From CAYYMH01 sp964472785 (GTDB lineage: Bacteria > Zhuqueibacterota > Zhuqueibacteria > Thermofontimicrobiales > Thermofontimicrobiaceae), in NCBI GenBank assembly GCA_964472785.1, contig CAYYMH010000009.1, positions 51,525 to 115,524 on the forward strand: a stretch of 64,000 bases of DNA. Reading direction: 5' to 3'. A program made the position numbers and the translations under genes. Shown in pieces: positions 1 through 8,816 of the stretch. A model generated the notes under the pieces. That model saw only the letters and a program-made list of their open reading frames with translations. It was not told the origin of the DNA and searched no databases. Numbering within the stretch: the stretch's first letter is position 1; each line of letters starts with the position of its first letter.

Positions 1-228
1 CGAAATCATACCGCAGGAAAAGAACTTCACCATCAGGATGAATATCTGGAATATGCCCGAAAAAAATTTGACCAGGGATATGACGCTGTCATTCTGGGAC
101 ACAGCCATCAGCCACTTTACCACGACAATGACGGTAAAATATTTATCAACTTAGGGGACTGGTTGTTTCATAATAGTTATGGTCTGCTTGATGAGCATGG
201 ATTGTCGTTAAATTATTGGAACAGTTGA
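1..228 (+). CDS. LpxH-like metallophosphoesterase, C-terminal part
   Basis: The 5' end lies outside the window; the last 75 codons are read in frame 1 and end at TGA 226-228. Visible motifs are GHSHQPLY and NLGDW, the C-terminal histidine and Asn-Leu-Gly-Asp-Trp signatures of UDP-2,3-diacylglucosamine pyrophosphohydrolases. Family members are membrane-associated and remove UMP from UDP-diacylglucosamine in lipid A synthesis, which would imply a Gram-negative envelope. The penicillin-binding protein gene follows 51 bases downstream on the same strand, so both may belong to one envelope operon. Because the catalytic N-terminus is missing, a related calcineurin-like phosphoesterase cannot be excluded. 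Confidence 0.7.
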   Translation, partial: RNHTAGKELHHQDEYLEYARKKFDQGYDAVILGHSHQPLYHDNDGKIFINLGDWLFHNSYGLLDEHGLSLNYWNS

Positions 229-279
229 GAAAGAGAGCGAGTAAAAAATATTTAATAACCATTGAATTAAGGACAGCGA

Positions 280-2472
280 ATGAGAAGACGTATTCGAAAA
301 AATCAAAACGATTACATTGAAAAATCAAAAAATACAGATAAAAATATGAATTGGAAATATATAATAATTGCGTCTCTTGTCTCTCTTTTTCTTTTTATTA
401 TTCTCATGGCTTATCTGGTTAAAGACTTGCCATCATTACAGAGTTTAGAGGATTACGATCCGGAACTGGCGACAAAAATCTACTCCCGCGACGGTGTGTT
501 GATAAAAGAGCTGTTTACCAAAAAAAGAATTTTGAAGCCACTTGAAGAAATGCCGGAACCATTGGTTCAGGCTGTTTTAGCAACTGAAGATCGTGATTTT
601 TACAATCATTGGGGATTAAATTTTAAACGCATTGTTAAAGCTATTATGATTGACATTATCCATTTGAGCTATAAAGAAGGAGCCAGCACGATCACCCAGC
701 AATTGGCGAGGCAGCTTTATTTAAATTTGGAAAAGTCTATCGTTCGAAAGTTAAGAGAAATCATTACAGCGATCCAAATTGAACGCACTTATACGAAACA
801 CGAAATTCTGGAAATGTATTTAAATCACATGTATTTCGGTCACGGTGCTTATGGTGTGCAGACCGCTTCTTTAAAATTTTTCAATAAAGATGTCAGCCAA
901 CTCTCAACGGAAGAATGTGCATTACTTGTCGGAATTTTGCAGCGTCCGAATACATATTCTCCTTTTCGCAATCAAGAAAAAGCAATCGCTCGCCGTAATG
1001 TAGTGCTCTTCAATATGTTTACTCAGGGACATCTTTCGCGGCAAAACTATGAAGCATTAAAATCAACGCCTTTGGTTGTATCGGAAAAAAACCGAATTGA
1101 AGACACCGGAATAGCGCCTTATTTTACGGAACATATTCGTCAGGAATTGCAGAGAAATTTTGGAATGAATCTCTACACCGGCGGTTATAATGTTTACACA
1201 ACCCTTGACTCGCGGCTCCAGGTATGTGCGGATGAAGTAGTCAAAAAAAACCTCAACAAGCTTCAGACAAAATTTAATGATCGACTTATTAATACTGGCA
1301 AAATAAAAAACTACCTGCCTGACAGTTTAACAGCTATTCATTCTTTTTCAGAGTTGAAAAATAATTATCGCAGTCTTCTGGATTCCATTGCCACTTCCCG
1401 CTTTACGCTTCAGGTTGCTTTCATTGCATTGGATCCCGGAACAGGTCATGTATTAGCGTTAATTGGCGGACGGGATTTTGAGGAATCAAAATACAATCGT
1501 GCAATTCAGATGCGCACTCGCCAGCCGGGTTCGACATTTAAGCCATTTGTTTACACCGCTGCAATCGATAATGGGTATTCACCTTCTTATGAACTGTTGA
1601 ATCAACCTGTCGTCTTATATTTACCAAATGGAGACCGCTGGGCACCACATAACTATGACCATTCTCAAGGCGGGCCGACAATGATCAGAGAGGCATTACA
1701 GCGCTCGCTAAATCTGGTTACAGCACGCTTAGTTCAGCAGGTAGTCCCGCCGAGAACCGTTGTTGATTATGCCAGAAAACTTGGATTAACAACCAATATT
1801 CCTGCTGTAGATGCAATTGCTCTTGGCTCCGGAAGCGTTTCGCCGATTGAGATAACTTCCGCGTTTGGAGTCTTTGCCAATCAGGGCGTCTTGGCAGAAC
1901 CCATGTTTTTGACTCAAATTATTGATAATGACGGAAACGTTATCGAGGAATATTTTCCCAATGTGAACGAAGTGTTGCGCAAAGAAACCGCATACATCAT
2001 GAATAATATGCTCCAATCGGTAGTAAACAACGGTACTGGAGTGACGGCCCGAACCGTTTACAATTTTACTCATCCGGCCGGCGGAAAAACCGGTACCACA
2101 AACGACTTTACAGACGCCTGGTTTATTGGCTTTACCAAATATATTGTGGCTGGTGTTTGGGTTGGTTTCGATGATCCGGCGAAAACACTTGGCAGCGGTC
2201 AGGCCGGTGCTGTTGTTGCTCTTCCGATTTGGGCGGAATTTATGAAAGCCGCTCACGATACGCTGAATTTAAAACCTGCTTATTTTAAAATGCCCACCGG
2301 CGTAACCAGAGTGGATATTTGCAAGGATACGAAAAAATTGGCAACCGAATATTGCCCAAATATTATTTCTGAAATTTTTGAAATAAAAAATGCGCCCACC
2401 GAGTATTGTGACAAACATAAAGGATTTGATAGGAATCAGGATAGAGATTTCAAAAAACGAACAAAATTTTAG
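280..2472 (+). CDS. mrcA: Penicillin-binding protein 1A (bifunctional transglycosylase/transpeptidase)
   Basis: A 730-residue class A PBP that polymerizes and cross-links peptidoglycan in the periplasm. A short cytoplasmic basic N-terminus precedes one membrane anchor (about residues 26-46). The GT51 glycosyltransferase domain (about 70-250) carries catalytic Glu103 in ATEDRDF and the GASTITQQLARQ motif. The transpeptidase domain (about 370-680) has the serine nucleophile S418 in STFK, an SLN motif near 470 and KTGT at 603-606. All catalytic signatures are intact and the length is usual for PBP1A. AAGGA lies just upstream of the ATG. Product is certain at the class level; 1A versus another class A paralogue is inferred from length and organization. 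Confidence 0.93.
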   Translation: MRRRIRKNQNDYIEKSKNTDKNMNWKYIIIASLVSLFLFIILMAYLVKDLPSLQSLEDYDPELATKIYSRDGVLIKELFTKKRILKPLEEMPEPLVQAVLATEDRDFYNHWGLNFKRIVKAIMIDIIHLSYKEGASTITQQLARQLYLNLEKSIVRKLREIITAIQIERTYTKHEILEMYLNHMYFGHGAYGVQTASLKFFNKDVSQLSTEECALLVGILQRPNTYSPFRNQEKAIARRNVVLFNMFTQGHLSRQNYEALKSTPLVVSEKNRIEDTGIAPYFTEHIRQELQRNFGMNLYTGGYNVYTTLDSRLQVCADEVVKKNLNKLQTKFNDRLINTGKIKNYLPDSLTAIHSFSELKNNYRSLLDSIATSRFTLQVAFIALDPGTGHVLALIGGRDFEESKYNRAIQMRTRQPGSTFKPFVYTAAIDNGYSPSYELLNQPVVLYLPNGDRWAPHNYDHSQGGPTMIREALQRSLNLVTARLVQQVVPPRTVVDYARKLGLTTNIPAVDAIALGSGSVSPIEITSAFGVFANQGVLAEPMFLTQIIDNDGNVIEEYFPNVNEVLRKETAYIMNNMLQSVVNNGTGVTARTVYNFTHPAGGKTGTTNDFTDAWFIGFTKYIVAGVWVGFDDPAKTLGSGQAGAVVALPIWAEFMKAAHDTLNLKPAYFKMPTGVTRVDICKDTKKLATEYCPNIISEIFEIKNAPTEYCDKHKGFDRNQDRDFKKRTKF

Positions 2473-2526
2473 GCGGGTTTCAGTTCATTTTTGCTACTGC
2501 ACACCATAAAAAAGTTATTTTTGTCT

Positions 2527-2557
2527 CCACTGATATGCATGGATATACACGGATTTT
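2527..2557. repeat. Dispersed degenerate repeat, 'TCCGTGTATATCCATG' type
   Basis: Read on the minus strand, this short noncoding stretch is a tandem-like degenerate phrase (ATCCGTGTATATCCATGCATATCAGTGG-like). A related phrase, GTCCGTGTCCATCCGTGGC, occurs at 44808-44826. Both lie between genes. It is probably a decayed dispersed repeat; function is unknown. Confidence 0.35.
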
Positions 2558-2652
2558 AAAGATTATGATATACTCTTCAAATCATGGAAGAAATCTGCCA
2601 GTCCCAGTTTTAATCCGCGGTAAAAGAAACAATGCTTGGTGATGAGGGCTCG

Positions 2653-3984
2653 TTATGAATTATTTGTCGGCAGTTCATTTTTTTTTATACATCCAAAAAT
2701 CAATTGCTTTTTTGAACATTTTTCATCGGTTATTTTAACAGCATCGAAAAATTTTTTGCTAATGGTTTTTTCCTCAATCCCCGGTTTATAAAATAATTCA
2801 GCCAAAACTTCACCTTCCTTGATGGCATCTCCTTCCTTTTTCTTGAAGACAACGCCTGTTCGGTAATCGATAGGATCGTTTATTTTTGTCCGGCCTGCCC
2901 CCAACTCCATGCTTAACAAACCGATTTTGAATGCGTCAATTTTCCGGATAAATCCATTTTTGTGACTTGTGACGGTCATTGAATGTTCGCTTCTCGGAAA
3001 ATTATCCGGATTTTTGACGACAGAAAGATCTCCACCCTGGGCTTTTACCAGATCAAGCAGTTTATCAAATGCCTTCCCACTTGACAGTAAGCCCGACAAT
3101 TTAGTAGTTGCAGCAGACACGTTTTTCTCTAATCCAGCCAAAACCAACATTTCTGCCCCTAACGCGACTGCTATCTCAATCAAATCGTGCGGACCTCCGC
3201 CACGCAATGTTTCAATAGCCTCTTTAACCTCAAGAGAATTACCAACTGTAAATCCGAGGGGCTGGTCCATTGAAGTCATCAGCACAGAAATTTTCAGGTT
3301 AAACATCTTGCTAATTGTAATTAATCTTTCAGCCAACTTTCGAGCTTGAGATATTGATTGGAAAAAAGCGCCGCTGCCCACTTTTAAATCAATCACCAAA
3401 ATCTGGGCGCCTTCGGCAATTTTTTTGCTCAAAATACTTGAAACAATAAGCGGTACCGAAGGAACAGTGCCAGTTTTATCTCTCAATGCATACATTTTTT
3501 TATCAGCAGGCGCTATTTCTTTTGTCTGTCCAATCATTGCCACATTGATTTTTTTCAACTGCTGAACAAACGCTTCTAAAGTTAACTTGGTATTAAAACC
3601 AGGAATTGACTCTAATTTGTCAAGTGTACCGCCCGAATGTCCCAGGGCGCGACCTGAAATCATTGGAATATTCAGTCCGGCTATCGCCATTAATGGTGCC
3701 AGAACAATCGAAACCTTATCACCGACACCGCCTGTGCTGTGTTTATCAGCCGCGACACGTGGAAGGTGGGTCAGATCGAGCTGCTTACCAGATTCTACCA
3801 TGTTTTTTGTTAAATGAAAATTTTCTTCCAGATTCATACCCTGAAAGTAAATCGCCATTAAAAAAGCGGTCATTTGATAATCCGCTACTTCTCCGCTCAA
3901 AAAGCCTTCCACTATGAACCGAATTTCATCTTCAGATAAAACCTTACCATCGCGCTTTTTGATAATTACTGACTCTGCAATCAT
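2653..3984 (-). CDS. deoA: Pyrimidine-nucleoside (thymidine) phosphorylase
   Basis: A 443-residue nucleoside phosphorylase of the glycosyltransferase family 3 fold. It splits thymidine, and in the broader pyrimidine enzyme also uridine, with phosphate into base and (deoxy)ribose-1-phosphate in the cytosol. The family signature SGRALGHSGGTLDKLES is near residues 111-127, with the phosphate-binding KHSTGGVGDK stretch at about 81-90 and the C-terminal PYNP domain from about 340. It sits 14 bases downstream of deoC with the same orientation, which fits salvage of deoxynucleosides. The ATG at 3984 was kept, though the Shine-Dalgarno is weak (AAAGG about 11 bases away). Thymidine-specific versus broad pyrimidine specificity cannot be decided by eye. 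Confidence 0.9.
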   Translation of the reverse strand: MIAESVIIKKRDGKVLSEDEIRFIVEGFLSGEVADYQMTAFLMAIYFQGMNLEENFHLTKNMVESGKQLDLTHLPRVAADKHSTGGVGDKVSIVLAPLMAIAGLNIPMISGRALGHSGGTLDKLESIPGFNTKLTLEAFVQQLKKINVAMIGQTKEIAPADKKMYALRDKTGTVPSVPLIVSSILSKKIAEGAQILVIDLKVGSGAFFQSISQARKLAERLITISKMFNLKISVLMTSMDQPLGFTVGNSLEVKEAIETLRGGGPHDLIEIAVALGAEMLVLAGLEKNVSAATTKLSGLLSSGKAFDKLLDLVKAQGGDLSVVKNPDNFPRSEHSMTVTSHKNGFIRKIDAFKIGLLSMELGAGRTKINDPIDYRTGVVFKKKEGDAIKEGEVLAELFYKPGIEEKTISKKFFDAVKITDEKCSKKQLIFGCIKKNELPTNNS

Positions 3985-3998
3985 CTTTTAATCAACCT

Positions 3999-4655
3999 TT
4001 ATTTCTCTTTTAGAATGTCAACACTTGCACTTGCACCAATTCGGTTAGCGCCAGCACGAATCATCTCCATTGCTTTTTTGTAATCTCTGATTCCTCCTGC
4101 AGCTTTTACACCAAAAACATCACCAACAACTTGGCGCATCAGCCTGACATCTTCCGTCTTCGCACCTTCTTTGTTGAATCCTGTGGACGTTTTTACAAAA
4201 TGGGCGCCAGCCCTCTTTGCAATCTCACATGCTTTTATTTTTTCTTCTTGATCCAATAAACAGGTTTCTAAAATAACTTTGACGATAGCTTTATTTTTTG
4301 CAGCATTTACGACTTCATTGATATCTTTTTCAACATACTGAAAACTCTTTGATTTTAACATCCCGATTTGCATTACCATATCAATTTCTTCTGCTCCGTC
4401 CTGTATCGCCGTTTGGGTTTCAAAAACTTTGACCCGGGTTATCGAAGCTCCCAACGGAAATCCAATCACTGTACAAATTTTAATTTCTGGGTTCGATATC
4501 AGGCGTTTACATGCTTTCACAAATATCGGATGTACACAAACCGAAGCAAAACGAAAATTTTGAGCTTCCATGCAAAGCTTTTTAATGTCGACAATTGTTG
4601 CTTCCGGTTTTAATAAAGTGTGATCAATGTATCGTGCGAGCGTCTTAACGTCCAT
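3999..4655 (-). CDS. deoC: Deoxyribose-phosphate aldolase
   Basis: A 218-residue class I aldolase converting 2-deoxyribose-5-phosphate to glyceraldehyde-3-phosphate and acetaldehyde. The Schiff-base lysine is K155 in VKTSTGF, and the second active-site lysine is in the VKVILETCLL strand (about K126). Length is typical of the short DeoC group. It lies between the nucleoside phosphorylase and a phosphohexomutase on the same strand. Together phosphorylase, mutase and aldolase would form a complete route from deoxynucleosides to glycolytic intermediates. Confidence 0.94.
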   Translation of the reverse strand: MDVKTLARYIDHTLLKPEATIVDIKKLCMEAQNFRFASVCVHPIFVKACKRLISNPEIKICTVIGFPLGASITRVKVFETQTAIQDGAEEIDMVMQIGMLKSKSFQYVEKDINEVVNAAKNKAIVKVILETCLLDQEEKIKACEIAKRAGAHFVKTSTGFNKEGAKTEDVRLMRQVVGDVFGVKAAGGIRDYKKAMEMIRAGANRIGASASVDILKEK

Positions 4656-4715
4656 GATCTTTTAACCAAAATAGTGGTTCGTTTCCCATTTAATTAATGG
4701 AGTTTATCGTCTTGT

Positions 4716-6077
4716 TTAGTTATTTTTCACAATTTGATTTATTTCTTTCATAAACTTAAAGCCAAGCGCATTGGCTTCTTCCATCGTTTTGGCTTCAGTG
4801 TAAACCCGTATAATCGGCTCAGTATTCGATGGACGAATGTGCACCCAGCTTTCATCCCAAAGGATTTTGATCCCGTCGGTCATTTCGATGGTTTCGTCTT
4901 TATACTTCTTTAAAATTCCATCAAAAACCGAAGAGACATCGAAAACTTTTAATTCGACTCTGTTTTTCGCTTGAAAATACTGAGGTAAAGATTGATGCAG
5001 TTCTGTCACTTTCAGACCAGAATTTGCCAAATGTTGAAGCGTAAGTGCAATCGCCAACGGTGCGTCGCGCCCCAAATGAAGATCTGGTAAAACAACGCCG
5101 CCATTTCCTTCCCCACCTATAGCGGCGTTTACCTCTTTCATCTTAGTCGCGACATGAATTTCACCCACTTTGGTGCGATATACTCGTGTGTCATATTTTT
5201 TCGCGATATCATCTATCGCCTGAGTAACTGAAGCATTTACCACGACAGAGCCATCTTTTTTACTGAGCACATAATCCACACAGGTCACTAAAGTGTACTC
5301 TTCTCCTAACGGCACTCCTGTCTCTGATACAATCGCTAAACGGTCAACATCAGGATCGACGGCAAAACCAATATCTGCTTTTGAGGACTTTACTTTCTTT
5401 ATCAATTCAGTGAGATTTTCAGGAAGCGGCTCTGGTTTGCGGGAAAATAAACCGGTAGGCTCCCGATTAATAAACTCGGTATCGCACCCTAATTTTTCCA
5501 TCAAGCTCGGCAGAATTGTCCCGCCGGCACCATTGACACAGTCTATCACAACTTTAAATTTTCGTTTGGCGATCTCTTCCGGAGAAATGTAACTTAATTT
5601 TAAAATTGCCTGAATATGATCATCTATTGCTTTATCGTAATAATCCACTTTGCCAATCTGATCCCAAGTTACATTTTGAAAGTTATTGTCATTGGCATTT
5701 TTTATCACTTTATTCCCCTGTGTCTCATCTAAAAACATTCCTGAAGCGTCAATCATTTTCAGGGCATTCCATTCAATAGGATTATGGCTGGCCGTAATTG
5801 CGATGCCTCCGCGTGCTTCTAATTTTTCAACTGCTATTTGAACCGTTGGCGTTGGGCACACCCCAATTTCAACCACATCGCAACCAGCAGCTAACAAGCC
5901 AGACAAAACAGCATGTTTCACCATCGGACCAGTCACACGGGAGTCCCGCCCAACGACGACCTTTCCGCCTCCCAAATAGGTTCCGAAAGCTTGGGCATAA
6001 TTCAGCACAACCTGTGGTGTCAAACCATCTCCGACAATTCCCCGAATTCCAGAAATGCTAATCATCAAATTAGCCAA
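4716..6077 (-). CDS. Alpha-D-phosphohexomutase (phosphoglucosamine/phosphomannomutase family)
   Basis: A 453-residue four-domain phosphohexomutase. The phosphoserine loop is TASHNP with S97, the metal-binding loop is DPDVDR at 241-246, the sugar-binding loop is GEGNGGV (about residue 325), and the phosphate-binding loop is RPSNTEP near the C-terminus. The sugar loop is of the archaeal/FCB GlmM-like kind rather than the E. coli GlmM kind. Start is TTG with GGAGGT five bases away (AGGTAAAATTG); the later ATG (codon 5) would be too far. GlmM function (cell-wall UDP-GlcNAc) is the usual annotation. Its position directly upstream of deoC and the nucleoside phosphorylase also allows a phosphopentomutase role, as reported for some archaeal members of this family. 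Confidence 0.88.
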   Translation of the reverse strand: MANLMISISGIRGIVGDGLTPQVVLNYAQAFGTYLGGGKVVVGRDSRVTGPMVKHAVLSGLLAAGCDVVEIGVCPTPTVQIAVEKLEARGGIAITASHNPIEWNALKMIDASGMFLDETQGNKVIKNANDNNFQNVTWDQIGKVDYYDKAIDDHIQAILKLSYISPEEIAKRKFKVVIDCVNGAGGTILPSLMEKLGCDTEFINREPTGLFSRKPEPLPENLTELIKKVKSSKADIGFAVDPDVDRLAIVSETGVPLGEEYTLVTCVDYVLSKKDGSVVVNASVTQAIDDIAKKYDTRVYRTKVGEIHVATKMKEVNAAIGGEGNGGVVLPDLHLGRDAPLAIALTLQHLANSGLKVTELHQSLPQYFQAKNRVELKVFDVSSVFDGILKKYKDETIEMTDGIKILWDESWVHIRPSNTEPIIRVYTEAKTMEEANALGFKFMKEINQIVKNN

Positions 6078-6092
6078 TTTTACCTCCGAATA

Positions 6093-6683
6093 TTATAAAT
6101 TATTATCATTAAAGCAATTAAAATGAATCACCTTCTCTAATTTTCTTTTTGGAACATGCAGTACACCTTTATCATCTTTCCAATATTTAATTGAATCAGC
6201 CATATCTTCAGCGATCGGTTGTTCGTCCGGATATCCCAACGCAAGAACAGAATCGATCAAATAGTTATCCGGTATGTTCAAAATGCCCCTTACTTTTTCA
6301 CGATCAACAGATCCTATCCAGCATGATCCGACACCGGCGTCCAAAGCTGTTAATATCATATTTTCGATCGCTGCTGCTGCATCGACTGCTCCTTTTATTT
6401 TGCTTACATCGCTATTCACTAATACAACGATATATGCAGTCGGTCTTTTACCCTCGGGGGGATTACCCTTTGGCGCAATATAACCCGCCCATTTTAACGT
6501 CTCAAAAATTTTTTCCAGCTTTGACTGTTTATTAACGACAATAAATTCTAACGGTTGCCGGTTTGCTGCGGAGGGCGCTAAACGCCCGGCATCCACCATT
6601 TGTTCAAGTAAATTATGGTCAATGCTTTGTTGTTTAAACCTTCGTATTGTGCGTCTTTTTTTAATCAAATCGTAAACGTTCAA
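6093..6683 (-). CDS. Nitroreductase family flavoprotein
   Basis: A 196-residue FMN-dependent nitroreductase-fold protein. The N-terminal phosphate-binding arginine cluster RRTIRRF is at residues 10-16. The SAANRQP FMN-contact segment (about 38-44) and the GVGSCWIG motif (about 116-123) are present. Family members reduce nitro-compounds, quinones or flavins with NAD(P)H; the natural substrate here is unknown. Start is TTG with AAAGG six bases upstream, and no earlier ATG exists. It precedes the phosphohexomutase gene by 15 bases, so it is probably cotranscribed with it. Confidence 0.88.
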   Translation of the reverse strand: MNVYDLIKKRRTIRRFKQQSIDHNLLEQMVDAGRLAPSAANRQPLEFIVVNKQSKLEKIFETLKWAGYIAPKGNPPEGKRPTAYIVVLVNSDVSKIKGAVDAAAAIENMILTALDAGVGSCWIGSVDREKVRGILNIPDNYLIDSVLALGYPDEQPIAEDMADSIKYWKDDKGVLHVPKRKLEKVIHFNCFNDNNL

Positions 6684-6959
6684 TTTGAACCTTTCAGCTT
6701 TATATTATAGCACCTTTGAAGGATTTGTTACTTAACCCATTTGTCGTTTGAACTGTGAATAATATTTATTGGTTAATTATCTCATTTATATAATTTACAC
6801 GAAATGACATCGTTCAACAACCCCACCTTTCAAATTCGTTAGTTTTCACTAGTGAATATATTAATATTATTATAAAAATTCAATAAAAAAATGAATTTGT
6901 TACATTGCAGGAAAATGTGGAACATAAATGTGAGATTTTAAATTTTTTAATAAAACTAA

Positions 6960-7190
6960 TTAATCAGGTTTACGAAGGTTAAGAACCTTCCAGAGACGTT
7001 TATCTACGTCTTCGGGAACGTCCTCGTTGTTCACTTTTTGGTAAAGATATACAACTTTTCTCATAGAATCAACATGAGCGCAACATTTTGGACATTCCTT
7101 TAGATGCTCTTGAACTTCTTTGCATAGTTCGCTGTCAATGTCCTCTGCTAACTCTTCACAAATATCGCGCAAGGTGTGTAAACAATCCAT
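6960..7190 (-). CDS. Zinc-finger anti-sigma factor
   Basis: A 76-residue soluble protein with a HxxxCxxC zinc motif (H29, C33, C36) plus an upstream cysteine at 23. This matches the ZAS-type anti-sigma domain that sequesters ECF sigma factors. It is encoded 20 bases downstream of an ECF sigma gene on the same strand, the standard arrangement. It has no membrane segment, so it would act in the cytosol, perhaps sensing redox through its zinc-binding cysteines. No clear Shine-Dalgarno precedes the ATG; translation may be coupled to the sigma gene. The signal sensed is not visible. Confidence 0.75.
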   Translation of the reverse strand: MDCLHTLRDICEELAEDIDSELCKEVQEHLKECPKCCAHVDSMRKVVYLYQKVNNEDVPEDVDKRLWKVLNLRKPD

Positions 7191-7210
7191 TTTATTTTCT
7201 ACCGTATCCG

Positions 7211-7780
7211 TTAATTAATCATGCCCGCTAATTTATTTCTTAATACAACTCGAGCCCGGTGTAAATTCGATTTTACAGCGGGCAGCGAAATATCTAATAT
7301 TTCTGCAATTTCTTTTAAAGCCAATCCGTCAACATCTTTTAATACAAAAACAGTTCGATAATTGTCTGGCAACTCGTCAATAGCGATATCCATTTTTTCT
7401 TTCAACTCATTATTGATTAAATTGTCTAATGGATTTTTTTCCAATGAAACCAGAAATCCCGAATAATCTTTGTTTTCATCTTCAATATTCTCATCGAAAG
7501 CTTTACGTTTTCGTTTTTTGGATCTGATTCGCATCAAGGCCTGGTTTGTCGCGATTCGATAAATCCATGTTGAAAGCTGGGATTTTTCCTTGAAACTATG
7601 TAACGCCTGAAGAACTTTTAAAAATGTTTCCTGTAAAACTGCCTCAGCAGCATCTTCATTCCCTAATAGTTTTAAGCCCAGATTATAAACCATCTTTTCA
7701 TATTTTCTAACTATCTGCGCTTGAGCTGCCTGATCTCCATTTTTTGCTTTATGTATTAATTCTTTTTCAGAAAGTTCCAT
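7211..7780 (-). CDS. ECF-type RNA polymerase sigma factor (RpoE-like)
   Basis: A 189-residue sigma-70 family protein reduced to regions 2 and 4. Region 2 spans about residues 20-90, including WIYRIATNQALMRIRSKK. Region 4 (about 125-180) includes the helix-turn-helix LKEIAEILDISLPAVKSNLH. A 45-residue linker separates them, as in other ECF factors. It is followed by a zinc-finger anti-sigma gene. The regulon cannot be derived here. The intergenic stretch 7781-7910 upstream holds no obvious duplicate ECF promoter that I could identify. Confidence 0.9.
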   Translation of the reverse strand: MELSEKELIHKAKNGDQAAQAQIVRKYEKMVYNLGLKLLGNEDAAEAVLQETFLKVLQALHSFKEKSQLSTWIYRIATNQALMRIRSKKRKRKAFDENIEDENKDYSGFLVSLEKNPLDNLINNELKEKMDIAIDELPDNYRTVFVLKDVDGLALKEIAEILDISLPAVKSNLHRARVVLRNKLAGMIN

Positions 7781-7910
7781 CTCTTATTTCTCTTATATCA
7801 TTAATTGACAAATTAGAGTCAATAAAATAGTAAAATAATTTAAAAAAAACAAGCTTTATTTGATGAAACTTTCAGATAATTCGGTAAACTTTAGAACTTA
7901 AGCGTATTGA

Positions 7911-8345
7911 TTAGTTGCCCGATTGAGTGGTAACAATTTCGTACTCATAGAAAATTCTTGCTGATTTTTTAAGCATTTCAGACGCCGAACAATATTTCGT
8001 ACTTGACAACTCAATCGCTCTTTCGACATCGCGGGCTTTTATTTTATCAGCATCACCACGAACAATAAATTTTATGTTTATTTTTTGAAATACTTTTGGA
8101 TGTTCATCTGCGCGTTCTGCTTCTAACTGAATTTCGACTTGTTCAAACGGCACCCGCTTTTTTTCCATTATGGAAATGACATCCATTCCGGTGCATCCTC
8201 CCAGACCCATTAGTAACAATTCCATCGGTCTGGTACCGGCATTGTTACCGCCAATGTCTTCGTTTGCATCCATACTCACCCAATGGTTTGAATCTGCTCG
8301 AGCTAACAAGCTCAAACCATCAACTTGTTTGATCTCAACCTTCAT
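7911..8345 (-). CDS. OsmC/Ohr family peroxidase-like protein
   Basis: A 144-residue OsmC-fold protein. The two family cysteines are present: C51 in GGCTGMD and C119 in SSTKYCSAS. Members reduce organic hydroperoxides with thiols; the YhfA-like subgroup to which this appears closest has less certain activity. AGGTGG lies four bases before the ATG. Neighbours are the ECF sigma/anti-sigma pair (downstream) and a 64-residue unknown (upstream), all on the same strand. A link to oxidative stress is inferred only from family membership. Confidence 0.87.
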   Translation of the reverse strand: MKVEIKQVDGLSLLARADSNHWVSMDANEDIGGNNAGTRPMELLLMGLGGCTGMDVISIMEKKRVPFEQVEIQLEAERADEHPKVFQKINIKFIVRGDADKIKARDVERAIELSSTKYCSASEMLKKSARIFYEYEIVTTQSGN

Positions 8346-8448
8346 AGTCCACCTGATTTTTTTTAAATATCTAATTTAGTAAACAGAATAGTTTTGGCTT
8401 AATGTGACTTAAAAATTAAAAATTTATCGCCTTATAAAGCGCGGTCTA

Positions 8449-8643
8449 TCAGAATCTTTTTTCGATGATTTCATCAATTCGCTTCTTTATTGTTTGATCA
8501 GAGAGATTAAACGTTTTCTTTTGCTTCAAGTCTTCAAAAATAACGTCTTTCAGCAAATTGGCGACTTCTTTGTCACAGCAAGCTTCGAAGCGTTCTTCCA
8601 ACTTTTGGAAGAAGGCATTAATTTCATTATCCAATTTTTTCAT
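8449..8643 (-). CDS. Small helical protein of unknown function
   Basis: A 64-residue protein with no domain I recognize. It is predicted to be almost entirely helical and charged, with a cysteine pair at about 22-23 (ACCDKE). A good Shine-Dalgarno (AGGAGAC, eight bases from the ATG) supports real translation. It lies 103 bases upstream of the OsmC-like gene and 173 bases downstream of the radical SAM gene, all on the minus strand. Function cannot be assigned. Confidence 0.6.
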   Translation of the reverse strand: MKKLDNEINAFFQKLEERFEACCDKEVANLLKDVIFEDLKQKKTFNLSDQTIKKRIDEIIEKRF

Positions 8644-8816
8644 ACATTAGTCTCCTATTAATTATTTCGATGAAATTTATTCTAAAAGGATTCTGTTTAT
8701 CTGAATTTAAGGCTTAATTCTCATTCAATCAGGGGGATAAAATTATTTTGGATGATCCTCGACAGAATGATTCAACGGAAGGTGAAATAAGCACAGAGTT
8801 AGATAAATGATTTTGA

